Shown here: piece after piece, positions 1-8,496 of the stretch
How the letters are laid out: each line of letters opens with the position of its first letter
Numbering within the stretch: position 1 is the stretch's first letter
Origin: Cryobacterium arcticum
GTDB taxonomy: Bacteria > Actinomycetota > Actinomycetes > Actinomycetales > Microbacteriaceae
Direction of reading: 5' to 3'
Assembly: GCF_003185895.1 (NCBI RefSeq)
Contig: NZ_QHLY01000012.1
Coordinates: forward strand, 1,825,844 to 1,889,843
DNA length: 64,000 bases
Position numbers and translations under genes: made by a program
The notes under the pieces: generated by a model
What the model saw: the letters and a program-made list of their open reading frames with translations, nothing else
Told to the model about the DNA's origin: nothing
Databases searched by the model: none

Positions 1-388
1 GGCGGCCCAGGTTGGTGGGGTGCAGGCCGTCGGCGTCCTTGGCCGGGTCCATCAGTTCGAGCATCGCGTTCTCGTTGTGGCCAACGGGCAGCGGCAGCTG
101 GATGATGTAGCCGGTGACCTCGCGGGCGGCGTTGAGGTCGGCAATCGCCGCGCGCACATCCGCCGTGGTGGCGGAGCCGGGCAGGTCGATGCGGATGGAC
201 TCGATGCCCACCTCTGCACAGTCGCGGTGCTTGCCGGCCACGTAGGAGCGGGAGCCCGGGTCGTCGCCGACGAGCAGGGTGCCGAGCCCGGGCACAATGC
301 CCTGGGCGGCCAGCGCGCGCACGCGCTCGGTGAGTTCGAGCTTGACCTGGGTCGCGGTGGCGACGCCGTCGAGGGTGAGTGCGGTCAT
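1..388 (-). CDS. folD: FolD, methylenetetrahydrofolate dehydrogenase/cyclohydrolase (N-terminal part)
   Basis: FolD is a bifunctional cytosolic enzyme that interconverts 5,10-methylene-THF and 10-formyl-THF. Only the first 129 codons are present; the gene continues past the left edge. The visible part carries the substrate-domain signature [10 protein letters not shown] with the catalytic Lys at residue 53, then IIQLPLP (residues 95-101) and DADGLHP near 118-124, all typical of the family. The ATG at 388 begins [10 protein letters not shown], the usual FolD start. It lies 164 bases downstream of glyA on the same strand, so the two are probably co-transcribed from the riboswitch-controlled glyA promoter and act in sequence: GlyA makes methylene-THF and FolD oxidises it. 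Confidence 0.95.
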   Translation of the reverse strand, partial: MTALTLDGVATATQVKLELTERVRALAAQGIVPGLGTLLVGDDPGSRSYVAGKHRDCAEVGIESIRIDLPGSATTADVRAAIADLNAAREVTGYIIQLPLPVGHNENAMLELMDPAKDADGLHPTNLGR

Positions 389-552
389 GCGGAATCCGAT
401 CTGTTGGTGATGCTGCGCGGATGCCCCGGTACGGGGCCACGCGCCAATCTGGCGATCACCGCGAGCACGCCCGTGTGGGCGGCACGGCAATGCCGGTGCG
501 GTGCCGACGGATGCGGCCGCGAGGGCTAAGCATCCGTCAGCACCCGACGGGC

Positions 553-1851
553 CTACTGGGAGAGGCCGGGGTAGAGCGGGAACGCGTCGGTGAGGCCCTT
601 CACCCGGGCGCGGAGCGCCTGGATGTCGGCACCGGGCTTGAGCGCCTCGGCGATTACGTCGGAAACCACGGTGAACTCGGCGTCGCCGAAGCCACGGGTG
701 GCCAGGGCGGGCGTGCCGATGCGGAGGCCGGAGGTGACCATCGGCGGGCGCGGGTCGAACGGCACGGAGTTGCGGTTGACGGTGATGCCCACCTCGTGCA
801 GCGCGTCCTCGGCCTGCTGGCCGTTGATCTCGGAGTTGCGCAGGTCGGCGAGCACGAGGTGCACGTCGGTGCCGCCGGTGAGCACGTCGATGCCCGCCGC
901 GCGCGAGTCGTCGGCGGTGAGCCGGTCGGCGAGGATGCGGGCGCCGCGGAGGGTGCGCTCCTGGCGTTCCTTGAACTCGGGCAGCGCGGCGAGCTTGAAC
1001 GCGGTGGCCTTGGCGGCGATCACGTGCATGAGCGGTCCACCCTGCTGGCCGGGGAAGACGTTGGAGTTGAGCTTCTTCGCCAGTGCGGTGTCGCGGGAGA
1101 GGATGAAGCCCGAGCGGGGGCCCGCGAGGGTCTTGTGCACGGTGCTGGAGACGACGTCGGCGTAGGGCACCGGCGACGGGTGCAGGCCGGCGGCAACGAG
1201 ACCGGCGAAGTGGGCCATGTCGACCCAGAGCTTGGCGCCCACCTCGTCGGCGATGGCGCGGAACGCGGCGAAGTCGAGCTGGCGGGGGTAGGCCGACCAG
1301 CCGGCGATGATGACCTGCGGCTTGTGCTCGAGGGCCTTGTCGCGCACTACGTCCATGTCGACGCGGAAGGTCTCCGGGTCGACGCCGTAGGCGACCGGGT
1401 TGTAGAGCTTGCCGGAGAAGTTGAGCTTCATGCCGTGGGTGAGATGGCCGCCGTGCGCGAGCTCCAGGCCCAGGATGGTGTCACCGGGGGTGGCGATGGC
1501 GGAGAGCACCGCCGCGTTGGCGGTGGCGCCGGAGTGCGGCTGAACGTTGGCGTACTCGGCGCCGAACAGGCTCTTGGCCCGGTCGATGGCGAGCTGCTCG
1601 GCCACGTCGACGTACTCGCACCCGCCGTAGTAGCGGCGGCCGGGGTAGCCCTCCGCGTACTTGTTGGTGAGCACCGAGCCCTGCGACTGCAGGATGGCGC
1701 GGGGCACGAAGTTCTCGCTGGCGATCATTTCGAGGTAGTCGCGCTGGCGACCGAGCTCGAGCTCGAGGATCGCGGCGATCTCGGGGTCGACGACCTCGAG
1801 CGGCTCGTTGAAGGTGGAGGGTACGGAACTAGTGAGCACTGTGTCGGACAC
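553..1851 (-). CDS. glyA: GlyA, serine hydroxymethyltransferase
   Basis: This PLP enzyme converts serine and THF to glycine and 5,10-methylene-THF. The 432-residue product has the usual family length. Visible landmarks are the N-terminal IASENFVP (43-50), NKYAEGYPG (63-71), the cofactor Asp in DMAHFAGL (211-218) and the Schiff-base lysine K240 in [12 protein letters not shown]. The start is GTG at 1851, preceded by AAGGAG seven bases upstream. The 5' leader matches a ZTP riboswitch (1886-1969), so expression is expected to rise when the purine intermediate ZTP/ZMP accumulates, that is when 10-formyl-THF is short. folD follows on the same strand. Confidence 0.97.
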   Translation of the reverse strand: MSDTVLTSSVPSTFNEPLEVVDPEIAAILELELGRQRDYLEMIASENFVPRAILQSQGSVLTNKYAEGYPGRRYYGGCEYVDVAEQLAIDRAKSLFGAEYANVQPHSGATANAAVLSAIATPGDTILGLELAHGGHLTHGMKLNFSGKLYNPVAYGVDPETFRVDMDVVRDKALEHKPQVIIAGWSAYPRQLDFAAFRAIADEVGAKLWVDMAHFAGLVAAGLHPSPVPYADVVSSTVHKTLAGPRSGFILSRDTALAKKLNSNVFPGQQGGPLMHVIAAKATAFKLAALPEFKERQERTLRGARILADRLTADDSRAAGIDVLTGGTDVHLVLADLRNSEINGQQAEDALHEVGITVNRNSVPFDPRPPMVTSGLRIGTPALATRGFGDAEFTVVSDVIAEALKPGADIQALRARVKGLTDAFPLYPGLSQ

Positions 1852-1885
1852 GGGGAAACTCCTTGAGATTATCGATGGATGTGTC

Positions 1886-1969
1886 GTGGCCCAGGCGTGC
1901 GGTCACTAACCGTGTCTAGTCGCTCCCCGATGGTGACCCATCTTTCGTGCTACGCCAGTCGCGACCCGG
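1886..1969 (-). promoter_or_regulatory. ZTP (pfl) riboswitch in the glyA leader
   Basis: Read on the minus strand, the leader carries the conserved ZTP/pfl aptamer blocks in order: GGGTCGCGACTGGCG, then ATGGGTCACCAT running into GGGGAGCG, a variable linker with a small ACTA/TAGT hairpin, then CCGCACGCCTGGGC. This match was made by eye against the known motif, which is established as a sensor of the folate-stress alarmone ZTP/ZMP and sits upstream of one-carbon genes. Here it lies between mnhG and glyA, about 35 bases before the glyA start. The expression platform is not obvious; the short distance to AAGGAG suggests translational control, which is inference. Confidence 0.88.
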
Positions 1970-1971
1970 CA

Positions 1972-1977
1972 ATACTA
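1972..1977 (-). promoter_or_regulatory. -10 box for the glyA-folD transcript
   Basis: TAGTAT on the minus strand sits directly after the mnhG stop codon and about seven bases before the first conserved G run of the ZTP aptamer, so transcription would begin at the aptamer edge. The -35 region would lie inside the end of mnhG; no strong TTGACA-like match is visible there. Confidence 0.5.
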
Positions 1978-2316
1978 TCAGCCGCGTGCATCCCGCAGCT
2001 CGTCGAGCACGAGTAAATCGGGGCGCAGGTGGTCGGTCACGTAGGCGGCACGGGCCACCAGATGCGCCGCCATCGGTGCGGTGAGCGCTTGGAAGAGCAC
2101 GATCGCCAGAACCAGGGTGACGGTGCCGATGCTGAAGTTCGTCACCGCGATGTCCAGGGTGACGGCCATCAGACCGAGGATCTGCGGCTTGGTGGCGGAG
2201 TGCAACCGGGTGAGCACGTCGGGGAAGCGCAGCAGGCCCACGCCGGCCGCGAGGCACATCAACGCGGCGAGCAGCACCAGCACGGCGGTGACCACGTCAC
2301 TCCAGACGGCGCTCAT
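1978..2316 (-). CDS. mnhG: MrpG/MnhG, Na+/H+ antiporter subunit G
   Basis: Small membrane subunit of the multi-subunit Mrp cation/proton antiporter. The 112-residue product has three hydrophobic segments and the family pattern GVGLLRFPDVLTRLHSATKP followed by a second and third helix. Start ATG at 2316 overlaps the mnhF stop (ATGA), showing translational coupling. It is the last gene of the mrp operon; its stop abuts the glyA promoter. Confidence 0.93.
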   Translation of the reverse strand: MSAVWSDVVTAVLVLLAALMCLAAGVGLLRFPDVLTRLHSATKPQILGLMAVTLDIAVTNFSIGTVTLVLAIVLFQALTAPMAAHLVARAAYVTDHLRPDLLVLDELRDARG

Positions 2317-2585
2317 GCGCGGTCCCGCCCGGGCAGGAACCGGGCCACGCTGAGCGAGCCGAGCACCGCGAACAGCGCCAGCACGAGCAGCACCGGCAGG
2401 TTGTCGGTATGCCGGTTGAATGCCATCTCGGCGCCCAGGGCACAGATGATGGTGGCCACGAGCACGTCGGAGGCGATCACCCGGTCGAGCACAGAGGGGC
2501 CGCGGATGATGCGGTAGATGGCGCAGAGCGCCCCGGCGCCGAACATCAGTGAGGCGACGAGGGCGACGATGTTCATGGCCGTCAT
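2313..2585 (-). CDS. mnhF: MrpF/MnhF, Na+/H+ antiporter subunit F
   Basis: Ninety-residue protein with three membrane segments. The stretch RIIRGPSVLDRVIASDVL is the subunit F signature, including the conserved Asp in the second helix. It overlaps mnhE upstream (ATGA at 2582-2585) and mnhG downstream (ATGA at 2313-2316). It acts in the membrane as part of the hetero-oligomeric Mrp complex. Confidence 0.93.
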   Translation of the reverse strand: MTAMNIVALVASLMFGAGALCAIYRIIRGPSVLDRVIASDVLVATIICALGAEMAFNRHTDNLPVLLVLALFAVLGSLSVARFLPGRDRA

Positions 2586-3211
2586 GGGGTGGCTCCGTTC
2601 TGGGGGTCGGAGGGGTTAGGGGCGGGCGGGGCGCCGGCCACCGTGTCGCTGCGGTCTTCCTCGACCCGCACCCGGCGGATCCGCTCGACGTCATCGCGGG
2701 AGCCGAACGCCATCACGATGCGGCGTTCGGTGGCGAGCACGGATGCCCGGAACTTCTCGGTTTCGCCGGCATCGTGCATGTTGATCACGTGCAGGTACAG
2801 GGTGGAGTCGACCCGTTCGATGTCGACCACGATCGAGCCCGGCACGATCGACGTGGCGACGGCGGTCCAGGTGAGGATGAGGTCGCTGCGGGTGCGCAGG
2901 TGCACCGCGAGAATCGCGTTGCTGGCGGTGTAGCCGGGGCCGAGGGCGAGCCAGGAGACGTTGACGGAGGCGCGCACGATGTCCCAGAGCAGCCGCACGA
3001 ACAACCAGGCGGAGCGCCAGAGGTTGATCCGGCCGCTCAACTGCACGGCCGGCAGATAGAACACCACCGACACGATCGCCGCAAACAGTACGCCGGTGAG
3101 CAGGTTCAGCCAGGAGAACCGGCCCCAGAGCAACGCCCAGAGCAGCACCAGGCCGAGGAACAGCGGAAGCTGGCTGATGAACCCGCCGAGACGTTCCTTC
3201 ACGGTGCTCAC
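2582..3211 (-). CDS. mnhE: MrpE/MnhE, Na+/H+ antiporter subunit E
   Basis: The 209-residue product begins at GTG 3211, overlapping the mnhD stop as GTGA. Two or three N-terminal membrane segments (about 10-60) lead into a soluble domain with the MnhE pattern TRSDLILTWTAVATSIVPGS and LHVINMHD. A Pro/Asp-rich tail of about 30 residues follows. Longer in-frame upstream starts would run through mnhD and are not credible. MrpE is needed for full complex assembly in characterised systems. Confidence 0.92.
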   Translation of the reverse strand: MSTVKERLGGFISQLPLFLGLVLLWALLWGRFSWLNLLTGVLFAAIVSVVFYLPAVQLSGRINLWRSAWLFVRLLWDIVRASVNVSWLALGPGYTASNAILAVHLRTRSDLILTWTAVATSIVPGSIVVDIERVDSTLYLHVINMHDAGETEKFRASVLATERRIVMAFGSRDDVERIRRVRVEEDRSDTVAGAPPAPNPSDPQNGATP

Positions 3212-4767
3212 GGGGTGCCTCCCGGGAAGACCGCATCGATGTAGGTGGACGGTGCTTCGATGTCCGCGGCGGCGCGGGCCGCCAGGTCGAATGCCGGCCC
3301 GGCGAAGACGGTGAGGCTCACGGTGAGGGCGAGCATGGTGGCGGTGGCGACCGTCATCAGCGGCGAGGTGGTCTTGGTGGTGACGGTGCCCTCGTCGTGC
3401 GGGTCGTCCTGCAGGGCGTTGAGCATGGCGGAGTCGTAGTTCTCCACGTCGCGCCGCGGGCGCCAGAACGCCATGTTCCAGGCCCTGGCCAGCGCATAGA
3501 GGGTGAGCAGCGAGGTCGCCGCTCCCCCGGCCAACAGCACGTAGCTCAGCGCGCCGCCGACTTCCACGCCCGCGTCGAACAGGGCGACCTTGCCGAGGAA
3601 GCCGGAGAACGGCGGGATGCCACCGAGGTTGAGCGCGCCGATGAAGAACAGGATGGCGACCAGGGGCGCCGCCTTGAGCATCCCGCCGAGCCGGGCCAGC
3701 GAGGTGGTGCCGCCGATGCGTTCCACCAGACCGGCGCAGAGGAACAGGGTGGTCTGGATCATGATGTGGTGCACCACGTAGAAGATCGTCGCCGCGATCG
3801 CCGCCTGGGTGCCCAGGGCGATGCCGAAGATCATGTAACCGATGTGGCTGACCAGCGTGAAGGAGAGCAGGCGTTTGATGTCGGCTTGGGCGAGGGCGCC
3901 GAGGATGCCCACCACCATGGTGAGCAGCGCCACGATCATCAACGGAACCGAGAGCCGGTTGTCGGGGAAGAGCAGCGTCTGGGTGCGCAGGATCGCGTAG
4001 ACGCCCACCTTGGTGAGCAACCCGGCGAACACCGCCGTGACCGGGGCCGGCGCGGTCGGGTATGAGTCGGGCAGCCAGAACGAGAGCGGGAACACCGCCG
4101 CCTTGACGCTGAACGCGACGATGAGCATCAGCCCGAGGATCAGCTGCACGTCCCCGGGCAGTTCGGGGATCCGCTCGGCCAGCAGGGCCAGTGTGACGGT
4201 GCCCGTGGCGCCGTAGATCAGGGCGATGGCCGAGAGGAACAGGATCGACGAGACCAGGCTGACGACGATGTAGGTGACGCCGGCGCGGATGCGGGCACCG
4301 GTGCCGCCGAGGGTGAGCAGCACGTAACTGGCCGAGAGCAGCATCTCGAAGCCCACGTACATGTTGAACAGGTCGCCGGCGATGAACGCGTTGAACAGTC
4401 CAGCTGCCAGCACCAGGTAGGTCGGGTGGAAGATCGACACCGGGGTTTCCCGGTTGCTGTCCACGATGCCCTGGCCGACGGCGAAGAGCAGAACGCCGAG
4501 CAGCATCAGCGCCGAGATGATCAGCATGATGGCCGACAACCGGTCCACCACGAGCACGATGCCCCACGGCGCCTGCCAGTCACCGACGTGCACCACGGCC
4601 GGACCGTTCTGGTCCACCAGCACCAGCAGCACCGCGCTGATCACGACGACGGCGGTGAGCGAGAGCACGCTGACCAGCACCTGGTAGCGCGAGCGCCGGC
4701 CGAGGGCCAGCGCCAGGGCGGCGCCGAGCAGAGGGATGGCGACCACGAGGGGCACGAGTACGTTCAT
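3208..4767 (-). CDS. mnhD: MrpD/MnhD, Na+/H+ antiporter subunit D
   Basis: A 519-residue polytopic protein of the proton-translocating Complex I ND2/ND4/ND5-like family. Recognisable are VGFEMLLSASYVLLTLGG, with the conserved membrane Glu in the third or fourth segment, and AVFPLSFWLPDSYPTAPAPV, with the conserved Lys/Pro region of the antiporter core. It overlaps mnhC at ATGA (4764-4767). In the Mrp complex it is one of two subunits thought to carry protons or cations. Confidence 0.95.
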   Translation of the reverse strand: MNVLVPLVVAIPLLGAALALALGRRSRYQVLVSVLSLTAVVVISAVLLVLVDQNGPAVVHVGDWQAPWGIVLVVDRLSAIMLIISALMLLGVLLFAVGQGIVDSNRETPVSIFHPTYLVLAAGLFNAFIAGDLFNMYVGFEMLLSASYVLLTLGGTGARIRAGVTYIVVSLVSSILFLSAIALIYGATGTVTLALLAERIPELPGDVQLILGLMLIVAFSVKAAVFPLSFWLPDSYPTAPAPVTAVFAGLLTKVGVYAILRTQTLLFPDNRLSVPLMIVALLTMVVGILGALAQADIKRLLSFTLVSHIGYMIFGIALGTQAAIAATIFYVVHHIMIQTTLFLCAGLVERIGGTTSLARLGGMLKAAPLVAILFFIGALNLGGIPPFSGFLGKVALFDAGVEVGGALSYVLLAGGAATSLLTLYALARAWNMAFWRPRRDVENYDSAMLNALQDDPHDEGTVTTKTTSPLMTVATATMLALTVSLTVFAGPAFDLAARAAADIEAPSTYIDAVFPGGTP

Positions 4768-5291
4768 CGGGTGCCGCCCTCCTGGTCGGTGGTCGACGGC
4801 TGGTTCTCGTCGGCCCGGTCGGTGGCATCCGTACCGGAGCTGTCGTCGTCGCTGCCCTGCTCGCTCGCATCGAGCGACGCCTGCACGGCGGCTTCGTCAT
4901 CGGTGGAGGACTGGAAGGTGATCTCCGAGTCTTCGCTGGTCTCCGCGGCGTGCTCATCCGTGAGCGTGTCGCCCTCGTCGCCGAGCTGCGCCAGCCACCA
5001 GGAGCGGTAGATCAGTGCGAGCAGCAGCGCCGTGATCCCGAAGTTGATCACGATCGCGGTGAGCATGAGCACCTGCGGCACCGGGTCGACCATGGTGTCG
5101 TCCAGCGCGGTGCCGGTGACGATCGGTGAGCTGCCTGGCCGGCCGCTCATGATGAAGATCAGCAGGTTGGTGGCGTTGCCCACCAGTAGGAATCCGATCA
5201 GCACCCGGGTGAGGCTGCGCTCGAGCATGATGTAGATGCCCGCGGCGTACATCACGGCCATCACGATCACCAGGGTCAGGGAGGCGCTCAT
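4764..5291 (-). CDS. mnhC: MrpC/MnhC, Na+/H+ antiporter subunit C with acidic tail
   Basis: NuoK-like subunit. The first ~105 residues give three membrane helices with the family patterns GFLLVGNATNLLIF and DPVPQVLMLTAIVI, where the Asp-Pro and Leu-Thr residues are hallmarks. Residues about 108-175 form a strongly acidic Ser/Asp/Glu-rich tail, which makes the protein some 60 residues longer than typical MrpC. Start ATG 5291 overlaps the mnhA stop. The tail is probably cytoplasmic and disordered. Confidence 0.94.
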   Translation of the reverse strand: MSASLTLVIVMAVMYAAGIYIMLERSLTRVLIGFLLVGNATNLLIFIMSGRPGSSPIVTGTALDDTMVDPVPQVLMLTAIVINFGITALLLALIYRSWWLAQLGDEGDTLTDEHAAETSEDSEITFQSSTDDEAAVQASLDASEQGSDDDSSGTDATDRADENQPSTTDQEGGTR

Positions 5292-8200
5292 CGGGTTCCC
5301 CCCGCCGGTGCGGATGCGTCGTCGTCGGCGCTGTCACCGGGCTGGTCGATCGGCGCGGTCTCCGGCCCGGTGCCCACGGCTGGGGCCTCGGCCGGCACCC
5401 ATTCCGAGGAGGCGTCGAAGCCGATGGCGTCGCCGGCATCGCTGGAGGCGTTGCCGATCGGCGGTACCGGGGTGCTGTCCGGGTCGTCGTCACCGGGTTC
5501 GTCGAGCTCGCTCTGCCGGTCGATCTCACTGCCGAGGCTGCGCAGAATGTCGAGGCTCAGCCCGATAACGACGAGGTACACGCCGATGTCGAAGATGCTG
5601 GAGGTACCGAAGGACAGGTGGCCGAGCACGGGCAGGTCGGCTTCGAAGTAGGCCGATTCCAGCGGGATGCCGGTGACGAAGAGGGACGCGACGGCAGTGC
5701 CGACGGCGAGGACCACGCCGAGGCCGAGGATCTTGCCCGGGTCGATGGGCGCCGCTTCGCCGAGCTCGTACCGGCCGCCGGCCAGGTAGCGCGCCACGAG
5801 CGCCAAGCCGGCCAGGAGACCGCCGGCGAACCCGCCGCCGGGCAGGTTGTGGCCGGCGAAGAGCAGGTAGATCGACACGATGATCGCCGGGTGGAACAGC
5901 AGGCGCACCAGCACCTCGATCAGGATCGACCGATTCTCCGCCGACTGGGTGCGGCCGCCGAGCAGCCAGGACTGCCGGGTCACGGCGTGCCCGGCGGAGC
6001 TCGCGTGCGGGTCGGCGACGATGCGGCGACGGTTCTTCGGCGCGCGGCGCTTGCGGGATTCCCTCAGCCTCGGCATCTGCTCGCTGCGGCCGGACACGAA
6101 CAGCAGGCTCGCGACACCGGTGGCGACCACGATGAGCACCGAGATCTCGCCCATGGTGTCCCAGGCGCGGATGTCGACGAGCATCACGTTCACGATGTTC
6201 TTGCCGTGGCCTTCCTCGACGGCCAGGCGGGGCAGCTCGGCCGCGATGCTCTGCGCCTGCCGGGCCCCGAGGGCGATGATGGCGATGGTGCCCATGGTGA
6301 GGCCGACGAGCGCGCCGATCAGGGCCCGGCGGCGGCGGTGCATGGGCCGGTTGTGCTGGGCGATGCGGCTGGGCAACCGGCGCAGCACGAGCACGAACAC
6401 CACCAGGGTGATCGACTCGACGAGCGCCTGGGTGAGCGCCAAGTCGGGGGCGCCGTGGAAGGCGAACAGAGCGACCATGCCGTAGCCGGTGACGCCGGCC
6501 AGCAGCACCGCGGTCATCCGCTGCCCCACCCGGGCGGCCATGACGGCGGCGATGATCATGATCAGTCCGATGATGACCTGGCCGGGATAGTCCCAGAGCA
6601 CCACGGCGTCGGGCCAGGTGCGATTGACGAACGATGCGGCGCCGAGCGCCAGCACGAAGACCACGAGGATGGTGGACAAGTACTGCGGCAGGCCGCCCCG
6701 CTGGGCGAGGTGCGTGGTGCGGGCGGCGATCTTGTCGATGAACCGCACGGTGTGGCCATAGCCGTGGCCGGCGTCGACCCAGGCGGGCACGGCGGCCTGC
6801 CAGCGGGCGACCTGCTTGCGGTTGGCGAAGATGGTGAGGCCCAGCAGCACCACGACCGCGCTGAGCAGCAGCGCCGGCTCGAAGCCGTGCCAGAGCGCGA
6901 GGTGGTAGTCGCCGTCGCCGGGCACGGTGTCGGCGTAGGCGGCGAGCATCGGGTCGATCAGCATCACGAACGGGCCCAGCAGCACGGTGGCGGCGGAGAG
7001 GATGGCGGGGGCGAGCACGAAGTCCCAGCGACTGTGGTGCAGCGGGGTGTCGCTGATGGCGGGGCGGGTGCCGAACGCGCCCCAGAAGAACTTGACGCTG
7101 TAGGCGACGGTGAGCACCGAGCCGATCGAGGTGCCGGCCAAGGCGATCCAGCCCCAGCCGTCGCCGGCGACGCCGGCCTCGAGGAACGCCGTGAACACGG
7201 CCTCCTTGGCGACGAAGCCGAGCAGCGGCGGCAGGCCGGCCATCGACGCGACGGCGATCAGGGCGACCGCGGCGAGAGCGGGTTCGCGACGGCCGATGCC
7301 GGAGAGCTTGCGCCAGTCGCGGGTGCCGGCGCGATGGTCGATGATGCCCACCACGAGGAACAGGGTGGCCTTATAGAGGGCGTGGGCGAGAAGCAGTGCC
7401 ACGCCGGCCAGGGCCGCGTCACGGGTGCCGAAGCCCACGACCACCATGAGGAAGCCGAGCTGGCTGACGGTGCCGTAGGCGAGCATCAGCTTGATGTCGT
7501 GCTGGCGCAGCGACCGCCAGGCGCCAACAAGCATGGTCCAGACGCCGATGGTCACCAGTACCGGCAACCATCCGGGTGAGTCGGCGTAGCCGGGCGCGAA
7601 CCGGGCGGTGAGGTAGATGCCGGCTTTCACCATCGCGGCGGCGTGCAGGTACGCGCTCACCGGGGTGGGCGCGGCCATCGCGGCCGGCAGCCAGAAGTGG
7701 AACGGGATGAGGGCGGACTTCGACAGGGCGCCGACCAGGATCAGCAGCACCGCCCAGATCGCGACCGGGGTGTCGGAGGGGTTGGCGACGATGTAGGCCA
7801 GCGAGGTGGTACCGGCGTCGACGGAGATCATCACGACACCGACCAGCATCACCAGACCACCGAAGGTGGTCACCAGCAGCGCCTGCAGCGCCGCACCGCG
7901 GCTCTCCCGCCGGGTGGTGTAATGCCCGATCAGAAGGTAGGAGAGCACACTGGTGATCTCCCAGAACATGAACATCACCAGGATGTCGTCGGCGGTGACG
8001 AGTCCGTACATGGTGCCGGCGAAGGCCAGCAGCAGCGCCGCGAACCGACCGAGGCTGGGCTCGTCGGCATCGAAGTAGCGGGCGCAGTAGATCAGCACCA
8101 GGGCGCCGACGCCGGTGACCACGAGGGCGAGCAGCCAGGCCAGGGCATCCACCCGGAACGACAGGCTGATGCCCAGCTGCGGGATCCACGGGATGCTCTC

Positions 8201-8365
8201 GGTGACGGCACCACCGTCGGTGATCACCGAGGTCTGGGTGAGGGTGTACCCGAAGGCGATCGCGGGCAGCACGGCCACGACATAGAAAACACGCAACCCG
8301 ATCAGACGGGTCAGCGTGGGCGTGAGCACTGAAAGGAGCAGGAATGACAGGAGGATTGTCGCCAT
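5288..8365 (-). CDS. mnhA: MrpA-MrpB fusion, Na+/H+ antiporter subunits A and B
   Basis: A 1025-residue membrane protein starting at ATG 8365 (MATILLSF), behind GGGAGG. The first ~500 residues are an ND5-like antiporter core with MFMFWEITSVLSYLLIG and SALIPFHFWLPAAMAAPTPV. The middle is the MrpA C-terminal domain (MVALFAFHGAPDLALTQALV). The last ~200 residues hold the MrpB domain (LLFHPAIIVSIYLLFAGHN, GGGFAGGLLAGLALV). A and B are therefore fused, as in many actinobacteria, and no separate mnhB exists here. An acidic tail of ~60 residues ends the protein. First gene of the mrp operon, which expels Na+ and supports alkaline pH and salt tolerance. Confidence 0.95.
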   Translation of the reverse strand: MATILLSFLLLSVLTPTLTRLIGLRVFYVVAVLPAIAFGYTLTQTSVITDGGAVTESIPWIPQLGISLSFRVDALAWLLALVVTGVGALVLIYCARYFDADEPSLGRFAALLLAFAGTMYGLVTADDILVMFMFWEITSVLSYLLIGHYTTRRESRGAALQALLVTTFGGLVMLVGVVMISVDAGTTSLAYIVANPSDTPVAIWAVLLILVGALSKSALIPFHFWLPAAMAAPTPVSAYLHAAAMVKAGIYLTARFAPGYADSPGWLPVLVTIGVWTMLVGAWRSLRQHDIKLMLAYGTVSQLGFLMVVVGFGTRDAALAGVALLLAHALYKATLFLVVGIIDHRAGTRDWRKLSGIGRREPALAAVALIAVASMAGLPPLLGFVAKEAVFTAFLEAGVAGDGWGWIALAGTSIGSVLTVAYSVKFFWGAFGTRPAISDTPLHHSRWDFVLAPAILSAATVLLGPFVMLIDPMLAAYADTVPGDGDYHLALWHGFEPALLLSAVVVLLGLTIFANRKQVARWQAAVPAWVDAGHGYGHTVRFIDKIAARTTHLAQRGGLPQYLSTILVVFVLALGAASFVNRTWPDAVVLWDYPGQVIIGLIMIIAAVMAARVGQRMTAVLLAGVTGYGMVALFAFHGAPDLALTQALVESITLVVFVLVLRRLPSRIAQHNRPMHRRRRALIGALVGLTMGTIAIIALGARQAQSIAAELPRLAVEEGHGKNIVNVMLVDIRAWDTMGEISVLIVVATGVASLLFVSGRSEQMPRLRESRKRRAPKNRRRIVADPHASSAGHAVTRQSWLLGGRTQSAENRSILIEVLVRLLFHPAIIVSIYLLFAGHNLPGGGFAGGLLAGLALVARYLAGGRYELGEAAPIDPGKILGLGVVLAVGTAVASLFVTGIPLESAYFEADLPVLGHLSFGTSSIFDIGVYLVVIGLSLDILRSLGSEIDRQSELDEPGDDDPDSTPVPPIGNASSDAGDAIGFDASSEWVPAEAPAVGTGPETAPIDQPGDSADDDASAPAGGTR

Positions 8366-8472
8366 GCGGCCTCCCGGCTCCCTGAACAAGGGTGTCGTCT
8401 CTACGGTCAGAGTGTCGGGTCCAGTCTACAGGAGGGGTCTTTGGTCCCAGACCGTGATAGGGCCGTCGACTA

Positions 8473-8487
8473 GGGTTGCCGCAACCC
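8473..8487. promoter_or_regulatory. GGGTTGC-C-GCAACCC palindrome upstream of the permease
   Basis: A perfect 7+7 inverted repeat with one central base, nine bases before the permease ATG and inside the 131-base divergent region shared with the mrp operon. TAGGGT at 8471-8476 could be a -10 box for the permease, so the palindrome may be an operator or a small 5' hairpin. Function is not known. Confidence 0.4.
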
Positions 8488-8496
8488 CCAGAACGG

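Noticed and set aside
5618..7579. 653-codon plus-strand open frame
   Set aside because: Antisense to the MrpA-B fusion; Gly/Asp/His/Gln-rich composition is typical of an antisense frame.
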